Positions 1 through 9,068 are shown, numbered from the stretch's first letter. The stretch is DNA of 64,000 nucleotides from Bacteroidales bacterium M3 (GCA_001689445.1 LUJN01000038.1:25195-89194), one strand, 5' to 3'. Notes: generated from the letters alone by a model not told the origin. Program-made: numbers and translations.

Positions 1-17
1 CTCACGCTTGCCCAGGG

Positions 18-872
18 CTATTCATTCGGGTACTGGGCGTTGACCTTGCCCAGGGAGATGTCGCTCTGTCCCGTGCTGCGCGACGATATGGACTTGATCG
101 TGCCGTGGGAGAGCTTGATATCGCTCTGCCCCGATGCCCCAAGCTCGGCACGGTCGGCATTAATCTCGCCATTGCACTTGAAGTCGCTCTGTCCCGAGGT
201 GGATATTGACAGCATCGAGCAGGAGATGTCCCCACAGTCGGTATCCGACTGTCCCGATATCGACAGCTTGACATCCTTTGCGTCGCATCGCCCCTTGAGG
301 TCACAGTCGCTCTGCCCCGCGACATCCACGTTCAGTATATCCGTGCGACAACCCGCCATATCAAAATCGCTCTGTCCTCTCACCGTCACCGCAAGCGCCT
401 GTGCTGTCACGGGCTGCTTGAAGTCGACATCACTCTGCCCCGAGGCATTGACCGTCAACCGGCCATTTGTATGCACGGCGGTCACAAACTCCACCTCGCT
501 CTGGCCGCTCACGGTCACCCCTGTGACGTCGGGCATCGACACCGCAATCTCTATCTCGGGACACTTGTCGGGATAGTCAAAGCACACGCCGTCCTTGACC
601 GACAGATAGAGCGTGCCCTCCTTGACCTCTCCTACGACATATTCAAGCAGGTTGGAAGGGCCTGTGACCTTCACCGGCGATGCCACGCCCTGCGACACCT
701 TCACCTCAAGGCGTCCCGACACGTCTACAGCATTGAACGCCCCGAGCGACAGCTCCTTGGCGCTTACGTTGCGCTCGGCCTTGATACACTTGCCCACACC
801 GAGTTTCCCCGCACAAGCCACCATCGTCGACAGCGCGACCATCGCCACTGCCATAACCATAAATCTTCTCAT
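18..872 (-). CDS. DUF2807 (GIN domain) beta-helix lipoprotein
   Basis: Putative envelope lipoprotein of 284 aa. A lipobox (STMVAC) puts the lipidated cysteine at residue 20. The body is a DUF2807/auto-transporter adhesin head GIN-type domain. Eight GQS(D/E) turns begin at residues 123, 145, 166, 186, 207, 227, 248 and 268, a period of 20-22 residues, which is the rung length of a right-handed parallel beta-helix. The family is common in Bacteroidetes and its molecular role is unknown; adhesion or a cell-surface scaffold is only a guess from the fold. It is transcribed alone: a CAAATATA (minus-strand TATATTTG) box lies 27 nt upstream of the ATG, separating it from the M14 gene above. The stop codon lies at the edge of the window but the gene is complete. 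Confidence 0.85.
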   Translation of the reverse strand: MRRFMVMAVAMVALSTMVACAGKLGVGKCIKAERNVSAKELSLGAFNAVDVSGRLEVKVSQGVASPVKVTGPSNLLEYVVGEVKEGTLYLSVKDGVCFDYPDKCPEIEIAVSMPDVTGVTVSGQSEVEFVTAVHTNGRLTVNASGQSDVDFKQPVTAQALAVTVRGQSDFDMAGCRTDILNVDVAGQSDCDLKGRCDAKDVKLSISGQSDTDCGDISCSMLSISTSGQSDFKCNGEINADRAELGASGQSDIKLSHGTIKSISSRSTGQSDISLGKVNAQYPNE

Positions 873-898
873 AACACTACGTTTTTAATAGTTTTCTA

Positions 899-906
899 CA
901 AATATA
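899..906 (-). promoter_or_regulatory. Bacteroidetes -7 box for the DUF2807 gene
   Basis: TATATTTG on the minus strand (TAnnTTTG consensus), 27 nt before the ATG at 872. No clear -33 TTTG box at the expected 19-20 nt spacing. Confidence 0.6.
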
Positions 907-954
907 CACCTTTTTGACGCACCACCCGCCAAAAAGGTTGCAACAACAGATGAT

Positions 955-1881
955 TTATAGTGCGATTATCTTGAACAACGGCGTCGACTGAAGTGCCAGA
1001 GGCTTGGAATGGGCAAAGAATATCTCCCCACTGACGGGGGCGACAATATCAGTGATGACATTACCGTACAGCGGGTCTATTATACGCGCAAGCACAGTCC
1101 CGGCATCCACACGGTCATGTGCCGAGAAAATACGGTAAAAAATGCCTGCGGCCGGAGCCTTGACTGTCACCATCTCTCGGGCATCGACAAGCACCGATGG
1201 ACGGGGCTCGCCTACTTCTATGTTGAGCACTCCGACACGTGCCATAAAGGCGATAATGGCTTCCACCATGTCGGCACTCGTCGGGTCCTTGACATACGAT
1301 GTCAGCCCGGCGTATAGCGAGAACGCCTTGGTGTTCCATATCTGCCAGTTATAGTTGAGCAGCGTGGTGTCGTAGGGGCGGGGCACGCTCAACAACGTGT
1401 ATGGCAGTCCGAACAATGCCGCCGTCGTCACGTCCTGATAGCCGGTGTCAATCATCCTGACATGGGGGATAAAGTCGCCGGGCATATAGAAACTTGCAAG
1501 CTGTAGCCCGTAGGTATACCCCTCCAGCTCCTTGAAGAGGGCGGCAGCAATACGCTGGGTGGTCTCCCCGTGCTCGTAACCGGGAAACATGCGGTTGATG
1601 TCGGTGTTGTCCATCGCCCAGAAACGTTTCTCGATATTCATCGAAAAAGGGTTGGCCGACGGTATAACAGTCACTCCGCAACCGGGAGCTATCAGTCCGC
1701 GTTCCTCATAGTCACGCAGCCGCCTCACTACCTGCGAGGCTACGTACTGCTGCTGTATCTCGTCGCCACGCATGGCACCGACCAGCGCGACAGTCTTCTC
1801 GCCGCCGCCAAACCGCAGGGCATGTATCCTGAATGTGTCGCGCATCGGCGACGCCATCTTCATTATCAATTCATCCTTCAT
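955..1881 (-). CDS. AstE/AspA-like M14 family protein, probable pseudoenzyme
   Basis: 308 aa counted from the ATG at 1881; an in-frame TTG at 1908 would add nine residues and overlap the upstream gene by 14 nt. Overall it matches the succinylglutamate desuccinylase/aspartoacylase family: a GDE turn, an NRMFPG motif, and a C-terminal beta domain with an APVSGEIF turn. Compared with its neighbour at 1895-2821, however, the zinc ligands are gone. THGDE is replaced by MRGDE (Arg at about 38), DIHSS by LQLAS (about 127-131), and the VVEMG glutamate by a segment reading FSLYAG. Catalysis by the usual zinc mechanism is therefore unlikely. It is the last gene of the ATP-grasp operon, 13 nt after the other M14 gene. 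A regulatory or substrate-binding partner of that enzyme is an inference. Confidence 0.8.
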   Translation of the reverse strand: MKDELIMKMASPMRDTFRIHALRFGGGEKTVALVGAMRGDEIQQQYVASQVVRRLRDYEERGLIAPGCGVTVIPSANPFSMNIEKRFWAMDNTDINRMFPGYEHGETTQRIAAALFKELEGYTYGLQLASFYMPGDFIPHVRMIDTGYQDVTTAALFGLPYTLLSVPRPYDTTLLNYNWQIWNTKAFSLYAGLTSYVKDPTSADMVEAIIAFMARVGVLNIEVGEPRPSVLVDAREMVTVKAPAAGIFYRIFSAHDRVDAGTVLARIIDPLYGNVITDIVAPVSGEIFFAHSKPLALQSTPLFKIIAL

Positions 1882-1894
1882 ATTGCCATATTTT

Positions 1895-2821
1895 TCAAAG
1901 ACGATCAATCCGTGCTATCAACGAACCCTCATATACGACCGGATAGGCACGGATTGTAAACAGATATCCACGTGACGGGGCAAGCACACGGTCGAGAATC
2001 TCCCCGGTCAGCGGGCACACGACATCGCCGATATGCTCCCCGCGCTCGACTATCGTGTCGGCCTTTATCCCGGGAATGAACACTCCCGAAGCATGGGCGT
2101 TGACAAACTCCACATTGTCGCCACGCGACACTATGGGGGTCGATATGTCGTCGCCGCTTGTCGCCTCCCGCCACATACCCATGTTGTGGAGCATGTTGAA
2201 TATGCCGGAGACAAGCCTGTTGCAACACGTGTGGTTGACCCTCATCCCCACCCCCATCTCAACAACAATCGTAGGCGTGCCTGTCGAGTTGAGCGAATGG
2301 GCGAGTGTCGCCTCAAGCACAGTCGAGGCATCGTGCACCCATATGAAGTCGAGATTGAGCATCAACGCCCACGGTAAAAGTTCATGCTCACACAGTACGT
2401 TGATGCGCGCCTGCGGCACCTCACGCAGGAATATATTGGAGGAGTGGATATCTATCACCATATCCGCCCCCGCGAGGTCATCGACAATCGTCGCCGCCAC
2501 AGTCTCGGCCATCGAGCCGTCGGGACTTCCCGGAAATATACGGTTCATGTCAAGGTCAAACCCCGGGATACCTCTCATTATCGAGTCGACCCCGAGAGGG
2601 TTAAGCGCCGGATATATCTCTACCGTCCCGTTGAGCTTATGGATGTTGCGCTGTAGCTCACGCGCCACCCTGAAGCAGACATACTGGCCCTCCAGCTCGT
2701 CACCGTGGGTTCCGGTGACGATGCACACACGCCGTGACGACCGCCCATGGGAGATTACGTTCTTTCTTATATACAGTCTCTCATCGACCGGCAAAGAGAC
2801 CTCCACTACATTCCTTATCAT
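1895..2821 (-). CDS. AstE/AspA-like M14 family metallohydrolase
   Basis: 308 aa, succinylglutamate desuccinylase/aspartoacylase family, zinc-dependent hydrolases that cleave N-acyl or isopeptide-like amide bonds. Zinc ligands are intact: GTHGDE (His39, Glu42) and DIHSS (His126). The substrate-binding DMNRIFPG (residues 91-98) and the catalytic-type glutamate in VVEMG (Glu188) are also present. The C-terminal part resembles the family's beta-barrel domain. It lies 46 nt after the transglutaminase-like gene and 13 nt before a paralogue lacking the metal ligands. In an operon of predicted amide-bond-forming and -breaking enzymes it would be the hydrolase that trims or recycles the product; the actual substrate is unknown. 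Confidence 0.85.
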   Translation of the reverse strand: MIRNVVEVSLPVDERLYIRKNVISHGRSSRRVCIVTGTHGDELEGQYVCFRVARELQRNIHKLNGTVEIYPALNPLGVDSIMRGIPGFDLDMNRIFPGSPDGSMAETVAATIVDDLAGADMVIDIHSSNIFLREVPQARINVLCEHELLPWALMLNLDFIWVHDASTVLEATLAHSLNSTGTPTIVVEMGVGMRVNHTCCNRLVSGIFNMLHNMGMWREATSGDDISTPIVSRGDNVEFVNAHASGVFIPGIKADTIVERGEHIGDVVCPLTGEILDRVLAPSRGYLFTIRAYPVVYEGSLIARIDRL

Positions 2822-2867
2822 AAAATATACAAATCTTATATATTACACATTACATATACTAATCGGA

Positions 2868-3677
2868 TTACAGCTCCATCACATTGACCGAGACCTCCGT
2901 GTGCTCGTCGGCACAGCCACGGTACATGCCCCTGACCACGTCACAGTCGCGGGCATCACGCCCATGCGACAGCTTCAGATAGCCATACGTGACCTTACGG
3001 TCATGCGTGGGGTCAAACCCGTGCCAGCACTTGCCGGTCCACACCTCGACCCATGCGTGAGTAGCACCCTCGCCTTCCATCAGCCCGCTCACATATCGCG
3101 CAGGTATCCCGCAGCAACGGCACAGTGACAGCAATATATGGGCATAGTCCTGGCAGACACCCTCCCGCCCCTCCCATGCCTCCGCGGCAGTAGTGGCGAC
3201 GCATGTCACACCGGGAAGATAGGCCATGTGGCTGTAGACCGAGTGCATGAGCGACATCACAAGAGCCTCACACTGCCCCGACGTGTCGACCGGAACGGCA
3301 ATCCCGGCGGCAATTCCGGCAATGGACGCCGAGGGGACGGTCAATGCCGTAGGCGACAGGTAACGCCTGGTGTCGGCCGCCCCTTGAAAGCAGTATTCGC
3401 CACAATCGACGATGCCCTGCGAGACGGCTATAAACCGCCGGTGGGGAGCGGCGATGACCCCAAAATGGGCCGTCGCCCCACTGCCGTCGGCACGCGCCGA
3501 CAGGTTGCCGGCATCGACAACCTCCACCCGTGCCGTCTCAATCCGCTGGGCGCCATCATCCATCGGCGAGCATTTCAGCAGAAAGGCATGGTCGTGTATC
3601 TCCCGCGAATAGGTGGAAACCGTGGTGTAGCTGTACCAATAACGCCGTGTGCCCTCGCGCTTATCCACCTCCATCAT
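2868..3677 (-). CDS. Transglutaminase-like cysteine protease family protein
   Basis: 269 aa with a bacterial-transglutaminase-like N-terminal beta region (about 10-115) followed by the catalytic fold. The triad is visible: Cys175 in EGVCQDYAH, His207 in ATHAWVE and Asp222 in FDPTHD. No signal peptide, so probably cytoplasmic. The family normally hydrolyses or exchanges amide bonds. Together with the alpha-E and circularly permuted ATP-grasp genes upstream it forms the set predicted by Iyer, Aravind and co-workers to make and process peptide tags or small peptides. The ATG overlaps the alpha-E stop codon (ATGA; a second ATG follows at once), showing translational coupling. Confidence 0.87.
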   Translation of the reverse strand: MMEVDKREGTRRYWYSYTTVSTYSREIHDHAFLLKCSPMDDGAQRIETARVEVVDAGNLSARADGSGATAHFGVIAAPHRRFIAVSQGIVDCGEYCFQGAADTRRYLSPTALTVPSASIAGIAAGIAVPVDTSGQCEALVMSLMHSVYSHMAYLPGVTCVATTAAEAWEGREGVCQDYAHILLSLCRCCGIPARYVSGLMEGEGATHAWVEVWTGKCWHGFDPTHDRKVTYGYLKLSHGRDARDCDVVRGMYRGCADEHTEVSVNVMEL

Positions 3678-4387
3678 AACGTGACAAGCCGGTTGATGAC
3701 GCCAAGCAACTCGCGGCGGTAGTCGCTGTCACCGGGATAGCGCGCCTCGCACAACAGTTCGTGCAGACGCGCCCGACACACACGGTCAAACACGCCCGGC
3801 TCTATCCCGGCAAGGCTCTCCAGTTCATCGACATACTCCCTGACGCGGGCAAACGGATAGCCAAACCTCACATGCATGTCGGCGTCCTCGACCAACTTGC
3901 CTATCCTCAGCAGACACCTGACCTGCGGCTCCAACGGGCGCGAGTCGACCGACCCCCAGAAAGCCAACAGGTTGTCGGTCACAGGCTGCAAGGATGTTAT
4001 ATTTTTGTCACGGTCGGCAGCACAGCGTTCTATCAGCGCGAGCGACATCTGCACATACGAGAGCGTCTCGCTCTTTATCTCCTCGCGCAGCAATATGGCA
4101 TTGTCATTGGCGGCAGTCAACCCCGAGAGTATCGAGGCGCGGTTGTCCGGGTCGTACATATGCCCCAGGCTGAACGCCTCGTCATCACCATAGGTATTGT
4201 AGACATCGAGATTGCTGTAATACTCCTTGTATGCCTGTCCCCCTCCATCAATCATGCGATCCCAATAACGGCGCATCAGATGGAGACTCAGGTACACCCG
4301 CTCGGCATAACGCCCGAGCCAGTACAGGCGGTTGGCCTTGACGGCCGAAATAGTGTGTCGCTCCGCGACATTTGCTATACAATACAT
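3674..4387 (-). CDS. Alpha-E domain-containing protein
   Basis: 237 aa from the ATG at 4387; a TTG two codons upstream is the other possible start. The all-helical alpha-E family is marked by the N-terminal motif ANRLYWLGRYAERV (about residues 18-31). Members are usually around 300 aa, so this is a short version. Its biochemical function is unknown, but it is nearly always encoded beside a circularly permuted ATP-grasp protein and a transglutaminase-like protein, exactly as here (43-49 nt after the ATP-grasp stop, overlapping the transglutaminase start). A partner or scaffold of the ligase is the usual inference. Confidence 0.85.
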   Translation of the reverse strand: MYCIANVAERHTISAVKANRLYWLGRYAERVYLSLHLMRRYWDRMIDGGGQAYKEYYSNLDVYNTYGDDEAFSLGHMYDPDNRASILSGLTAANDNAILLREEIKSETLSYVQMSLALIERCAADRDKNITSLQPVTDNLLAFWGSVDSRPLEPQVRCLLRIGKLVEDADMHVRFGYPFARVREYVDELESLAGIEPGVFDRVCRARLHELLCEARYPGDSDYRRELLGVINRLVTL

Positions 4388-4435
4388 AATCAAATCAATA
4401 CATTTCAGATAAATAACAGTCTTTTCCCATTCCCA

Positions 4436-5794
4436 TCATATGGCCATGACCCACGTGTCCTTGAAACCGCCCCCCTGCGAGGAGTTGACGACAAACGAGT
4501 CGGGGTCGCGCGAGAACCGTGTCAGGCCGCTGCGCCACACCCGGGTCTCATCCCCGGTGACCACAAATGCCCTCAGGTCGGCCTTGCGCTCCACGAGCCT
4601 GTCTCCGTCGAGCACCCCGAGATCCTTGAAGTCTATCACCTCCTGCGCTATCCACCTGCGGGGCTCGTCGGCGACAAGCCTCTTGAGCCGGGCGAGGGCC
4701 TCTTGGTCGAGTTTGTCACCAAACACTACCCCGTATCCGCCGGCTTCGCTGACATCCTTTATCACAAGATGTCGCATATTTTCAAGCACATATCGGCGGT
4801 CTTCCTCGTAGTAGGGCAGATAGGTAGGGGCATTGTGCAGTATCGGTTTCTCTTTGAGATAATACTCTATCATACGGGGCACAAAATAATATATCCCCTT
4901 GTCGTCGGCGACACCGTTACCCGGAGCATTGATAATGGCCACGCGTCCAAGGGTATAGGAGTGCATAAGCCCGGGAACACCGAGCAACGATGACGGGTCA
5001 AACGCCAGCGGGTCGAGAAACTCGTCGCTCACACGCCTGTAAATGGCGCCTACACGATGTTTGTCCTTATAAAGGCCCTCATAGTATACATACCCGTCGC
5101 TTCCCACCGACAGGTCGCCCGGAAACGCCAGCGTGGCACCCGTCTTCTCGGCGAAATATGAGTGCTCGAAGTAGGCCGAATTGTATCGCCCCGGGGTGAG
5201 GATGACGTTGATGCCCCCCACGTTCACATAGTCCATCATGCCACGAAGCATATCGGCATAGTCGCGGTTTTCACACACGGTGTTCTCCACAAACGTCCCC
5301 GGACTCACCTTGCGTGTGATGGTACGCGCTATCATCGGATATGACGCGCCCGACGGGATACGGAGATTGTCCTCAAGCACATACCACTCTCCGTCCTTGC
5401 CCTCCACAAGGTCGATGCCCGAGATGTGGCTGTAGATTCCACGCGGAGGCGTCAGCCCCTCACACTGAGGTTCATATCCTTTTGACGAATATATGAACTC
5501 CGGGGGGATAACCCCGCTCTCTACAATGTTCTTGCCATGATAAATATCATACAGGAAACTGTTTAGAGCCCTGACTCGTTGTGTCAGTCCGGCCTCAAGA
5601 TATGCCCATGATTTACGGTCGATGACCCTCGGTACAGAGTCAAACGGGAACAACTGCTCATTGAACACCCCGTCCTTATAGATTCCAAACCTCACGCCGA
5701 AACGCTCCATCCAACGGTTGACGGCATCACGTCCGTCCAATAACGATTTCATAATCTCACTTATTAAAACTACTACTTTTTTCCAAAGCGACAT
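4436..5794 (-). CDS. Circularly permuted ATP-grasp type 2 amidoligase-like protein
   Basis: 452 aa protein of the circularly permuted ATP-grasp family (COG2308-like). Recognisable family segments include the N-terminal GRDAVNRWMERFG, the FPFDSVPRVI region, VLEDNLRIPSGASY (about 140-153), the VAIINAPGNGVADDKGIYYFVP stretch (about 295-316), and a C-terminal ATP-binding part with KDVSEAGGYGV and QGGGFKDTWV. ATP-grasp enzymes join a carboxylate to an amine through an acyl phosphate, so this is the probable bond-forming enzyme of the operon. First gene of a five-gene minus-strand unit, with a promoter at 5914-5944 and a leader of about 115 nt. No substrate can be read from the sequence. Confidence 0.88.
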   Translation of the reverse strand: MSLWKKVVVLISEIMKSLLDGRDAVNRWMERFGVRFGIYKDGVFNEQLFPFDSVPRVIDRKSWAYLEAGLTQRVRALNSFLYDIYHGKNIVESGVIPPEFIYSSKGYEPQCEGLTPPRGIYSHISGIDLVEGKDGEWYVLEDNLRIPSGASYPMIARTITRKVSPGTFVENTVCENRDYADMLRGMMDYVNVGGINVILTPGRYNSAYFEHSYFAEKTGATLAFPGDLSVGSDGYVYYEGLYKDKHRVGAIYRRVSDEFLDPLAFDPSSLLGVPGLMHSYTLGRVAIINAPGNGVADDKGIYYFVPRMIEYYLKEKPILHNAPTYLPYYEEDRRYVLENMRHLVIKDVSEAGGYGVVFGDKLDQEALARLKRLVADEPRRWIAQEVIDFKDLGVLDGDRLVERKADLRAFVVTGDETRVWRSGLTRFSRDPDSFVVNSSQGGGFKDTWVMAI

Positions 5795-5913
5795 TTGCCG
5801 ACAGGACGCCTCGACATCCTCGTCTATCGCACTTTTCCATAAAACTAACCATTATACAAGAATTTGTCAATTAATATCGACACATTTCAATCATTATTCT
5901 TGCATTAACAATA

Positions 5914-5944
5914 CAAAGGTAGCATTTTGTTTTATATTATCAAA
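5914..5944 (-). promoter_or_regulatory. Promoter of the ATP-grasp operon (-33 TTTG, -7 TACCTTTG)
   Basis: On the minus strand TTTG (5941-5944) is followed after exactly 19 nt by TACCTTTG (5914-5921), a full match to the Bacteroidetes sigma-ABfr type promoter. It points toward the ATP-grasp gene. Confidence 0.75.
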
Positions 5945-6096
5945 TTTTTCCAGCAATTTGTTACCAAAAATTTTTATCACCATACAATCATCCTGTCAGA
6001 GACGCCACATACCCCCCTCACCATTACTTTACCCCACATTATCAGCGGGTCAGCCAAAAAAGGGCGCTAAAATGTCGCGGTAAAGGAAATTTGTAC

Positions 6097-6104
6097 TATA
6101 TTTG
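6097..6104 (+). promoter_or_regulatory. -7 box for secDF
   Basis: TATATTTG, 63 nt before the secDF ATG. No clear -33 box. Confidence 0.6.
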
Positions 6105-6167
6105 CAAGCTGAAAAGTTACGAATAAATCAATTTTATAACTCTTTTAATCATATTTTTATCTAAAAC

Positions 6168-9047
6168 ATGCAAAGCAAAGGAATTTTAGGAAGCGCCGTT
6201 TCCGGTATCATTGCGATTTTCCTCGTGCTTGTGTGCCTGTTCTACCTTTCCTTCTCGTTGGTTACCAACCACTTCGAGGGCAAGGCAGCCGAGCAGGCCA
6301 CTCGTCTCGCAGGCGGTGACGTCAATTCCGAGGCCTATCAGAGGGCCTACAAGACCTACATCGATTCTATCGGTAAGGAAAAAGTGTATCTTGGCTATAC
6401 ATTCAATCAAGTGCAGAAAATGGGTGTCGGCCTCGGCCTCGACCTCAAGGGCGGTATGAACGTCACCCTCCAGATTTCAGTCCCCGACATCTTACGCTCG
6501 ATGGCCAACGCCGGCGACAGCCCGACGTTCAACCGAGTAATCAAGGCAACCGACTCCATCGTGGCAAAGACCAAGACCAACGACTACGTGGGGACATTCT
6601 GCAAGGAATATCTCCGCATCGACCCGCAGGCCGACCTCGCCGTGGTGTTCAAGGACCATGTAAAGCGCGGCGACAACAACGAGCAGGTCGAGCAGGCAAT
6701 CAAGCAGGAGGTCAAGGACCGCGTGCTCTCGTCGACCAACGTGTTGCGCAACCGTATCGACCAGTTTGGCGTCGTGTCGCCCAACATCCAGGCCCTCGAA
6801 AAGGACGGCCAGATACTCCTCGAGCTTCCGGGCGTAAAGGAGCATGACCGTGTGCGCGACCTGCTGAAGGCATCGGCCAACCTGGAATTCTACGAGACCT
6901 ATACCCTCGATGAGATACAGCCGCAGCTCATGGCCCTCGACCAGGCCCTCGCTGCCGACTCGACCTCCACGGTAAAGAGCCTCTTCGGATACTTCGCCGC
7001 CGGCGGCTACTCGGGCACCCCGCTCGTGGCTATGGCGACTCCCGCCAACCGCGCCGTCATCGACTCGATACTCACCTCGCCGACCGCGGCGCGCATACTC
7101 CCCGCCAACCTCAAGCTCCGCTGGGAGGTGAAGCCTCAGGAGGTTGAATACACCGACTCGGCCAACGTGACCCGCAAGTCAGAGTTCTACCGACTGCTCG
7201 CCCTCAAGTCGAGCAACGGCAAACCCGTCCTCACCGGCGATGTCATCACATCGGCCAGCAGCGACTACCAGCAGCTTCAGGGCAACGTCGTCAGCATGAC
7301 GATGAACAGCGCGGGAGCAAAGGCATGGGCCCGCATCACACAGAACAACCTCGGCAAGAGCGTCGCCATCGTGCTTGACGACCAGGTATACTCCTACCCC
7401 AACGTCAACTCGGTAATCGAGGGCGGAAGCTCGCAGATCACCGGCAACTTCACCGTCGACGAGGCAAAGGACCTTGCCAACGTGCTCAAGAGCGGTAAGA
7501 TGGCCGCCAAGGTCGACATCATCAGCGACACCGTAATCGGCCCGTCGCTCGGTAAGCAGGCCATCGAGAACGGCTTCCTGTCGTTCATCATCGCCCTCGT
7601 GCTCCTGATGATATTCATGATTGCCTTCTACGGCGTCATCCCCGGTCTTGTCGCCAACCTCGGCCTCATCTGCAACCTCTTCTTCACCCTCGGCATCCTC
7701 GCCTCGTTCCAGGCCGTGCTCACGCTGTCGGGTATCGCCGGTATCGTGCTCGCCCTCGGTATGGCGGTTGATGCCAACGTGCTCATCTTCGAGCGCGCCA
7801 AGGAGGAGCTTCGCGCCGGTAAGAATATCCACCAGGCTATCGCCGACGGTTATTCCAACGCCTTCTCGGCAATCTTCGACTCCAACCTCACTTCGGTAAT
7901 CACCGGTGTCATCCTGCTGCTCTACGGCTCCGGCCCCATCAAGGGCTTCGCCACAACGCTCATCATCGGTATCGTCTGCTCGTTCTTCACGGCAGTGTTC
8001 CTCACCCGCCTCGTGTTTGTGATGTGCAACAAGACCAAGGCGTTCCAGAAGATGACATTCTCGACAAGCCTGTCGAAGAATATGCTCACCAGCACCAAAA
8101 TCAACTTCCTCGGCCAGCGCAAGCTCAGCTTCACCATCGCCGGCGTCCTCATCGCTGTCATCCTCGGCTCATTCGTGCTCCGCGGACTCAACCAGGGCAT
8201 CGACTTCTCGGGTGGACGCAACTACGTCGTGCAGTTTGACCACCCCGTGAAGACCCACGAGCTTCAGGCGAAGCTCGCCCCGCTCTTCCCCAACTCGTCA
8301 CTGTCGGTAATCACCATCGACAACGACACCAAAGTGCGCATCTCGACCAACTACAAGATTGACGCCGAGACCGAGGGCGTGGACAAGGAAATCACCCAGA
8401 TACTCTACAACGGCTTGCAGGACGAGCTTAACGGCATGAGCCTCGAGGACTTCTCGACCACCAACGAGAACGTCGGCATCATGAGTTCGCAGAAAGTAGG
8501 TCCCTCCGTGGCCGCCGACATGAAGAACGACGCCTACATCGCCGTCATCCTGGCGCTCGTGGCAATGTTCCTCTACATCCTGCTCCGTTTCCACAACATC
8601 GCCTTCTCGGTCGGCGCACTTGCCGCCGTGGCGTTCACCGCATTCTCCATCATCGGTTTCTACTCCCTCTTCTGGGGCGTGCTGCCGTTCTCGATGGAAA
8701 TCGACCAGTCGTTCATCGCCGCCATCCTTACCGTCATCGGTTATCAGATCAACGATACCGTGGTGGTATTCGACCGCGTGCGCGAGAACATCGGGCTATA
8801 TCCCAAGCAGGACTTCTTCACCACCGTCAACAGTTCCATCAACTCGACATTGAGCCGTACCATCATGACCTCCGGCTCGACACTGCTCGTGTTGCTCTGT
8901 ATCTTCATCCTCGGTGGTGACGCGATACGCAGCTTCGTGTTCGCCATGATATTCGGTGTGGTTATCGGCACACTCGCCACAATCTACATCGCATCACCCG
9001 TGGCTTACCTCGTTGACCGTCGTCGTCTTGCTTCAAAGAAGAAATAA
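6168..9047 (+). CDS. secDF: Protein translocase subunit SecDF (fused)
   Basis: 959 aa fusion of SecD and SecF, the normal Bacteroidetes arrangement (about 1000 aa). It is an inner-membrane, proton-motive-force-driven partner of SecYEG that pulls exported proteins across. TM1 is near residues 7-27. The SecD D1 motif GLGLDLKGGMNV (about 89-100) leads into the periplasmic P1 region. The five remaining SecD helices (about 465-630) include GMAVDANVLIFER. The SecF half begins near 660 with GLNQGIDFSGGRNYVVQFD and contains a second helix bundle with GYQINDTVVVFDRVREN. Single gene with its own promoter and a strong terminator at 9069-9103. Confidence 0.97.
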   Translation: MQSKGILGSAVSGIIAIFLVLVCLFYLSFSLVTNHFEGKAAEQATRLAGGDVNSEAYQRAYKTYIDSIGKEKVYLGYTFNQVQKMGVGLGLDLKGGMNVTLQISVPDILRSMANAGDSPTFNRVIKATDSIVAKTKTNDYVGTFCKEYLRIDPQADLAVVFKDHVKRGDNNEQVEQAIKQEVKDRVLSSTNVLRNRIDQFGVVSPNIQALEKDGQILLELPGVKEHDRVRDLLKASANLEFYETYTLDEIQPQLMALDQALAADSTSTVKSLFGYFAAGGYSGTPLVAMATPANRAVIDSILTSPTAARILPANLKLRWEVKPQEVEYTDSANVTRKSEFYRLLALKSSNGKPVLTGDVITSASSDYQQLQGNVVSMTMNSAGAKAWARITQNNLGKSVAIVLDDQVYSYPNVNSVIEGGSSQITGNFTVDEAKDLANVLKSGKMAAKVDIISDTVIGPSLGKQAIENGFLSFIIALVLLMIFMIAFYGVIPGLVANLGLICNLFFTLGILASFQAVLTLSGIAGIVLALGMAVDANVLIFERAKEELRAGKNIHQAIADGYSNAFSAIFDSNLTSVITGVILLLYGSGPIKGFATTLIIGIVCSFFTAVFLTRLVFVMCNKTKAFQKMTFSTSLSKNMLTSTKINFLGQRKLSFTIAGVLIAVILGSFVLRGLNQGIDFSGGRNYVVQFDHPVKTHELQAKLAPLFPNSSLSVITIDNDTKVRISTNYKIDAETEGVDKEITQILYNGLQDELNGMSLEDFSTTNENVGIMSSQKVGPSVAADMKNDAYIAVILALVAMFLYILLRFHNIAFSVGALAAVAFTAFSIIGFYSLFWGVLPFSMEIDQSFIAAILTVIGYQINDTVVVFDRVRENIGLYPKQDFFTTVNSSINSTLSRTIMTSGSTLLVLLCIFILGGDAIRSFVFAMIFGVVIGTLATIYIASPVAYLVDRRRLASKKK

Positions 9048-9068
9048 TCCCCAAATAATAGAAATGTG

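Larger units (their letters stand above)
5795..6167. other. Divergent intergenic region between the ATP-grasp operon and secDF
   Basis: 373 nt without a gene. AT-rich in its left two thirds. It holds the minus-strand promoter of the ATP-grasp operon (5914-5944), leaving a leader of about 115 nt, and the plus-strand promoter of secDF (6097-6104). No riboswitch-like fold or tRNA recognised. Confidence 0.6.

Noticed and set aside
3761..4993. 410-codon plus-strand frame opposite the alpha-E and ATP-grasp genes
   Set aside because: Runs across two real genes and their gap on the other strand; no domain and His/Pro-rich shadow composition.
7179..7832. Long minus-strand frame opposite secDF
   Set aside because: A shadow of a strongly conserved GC-rich gene; the composition (Glu/Asp/His-rich) is typical of antisense reading.
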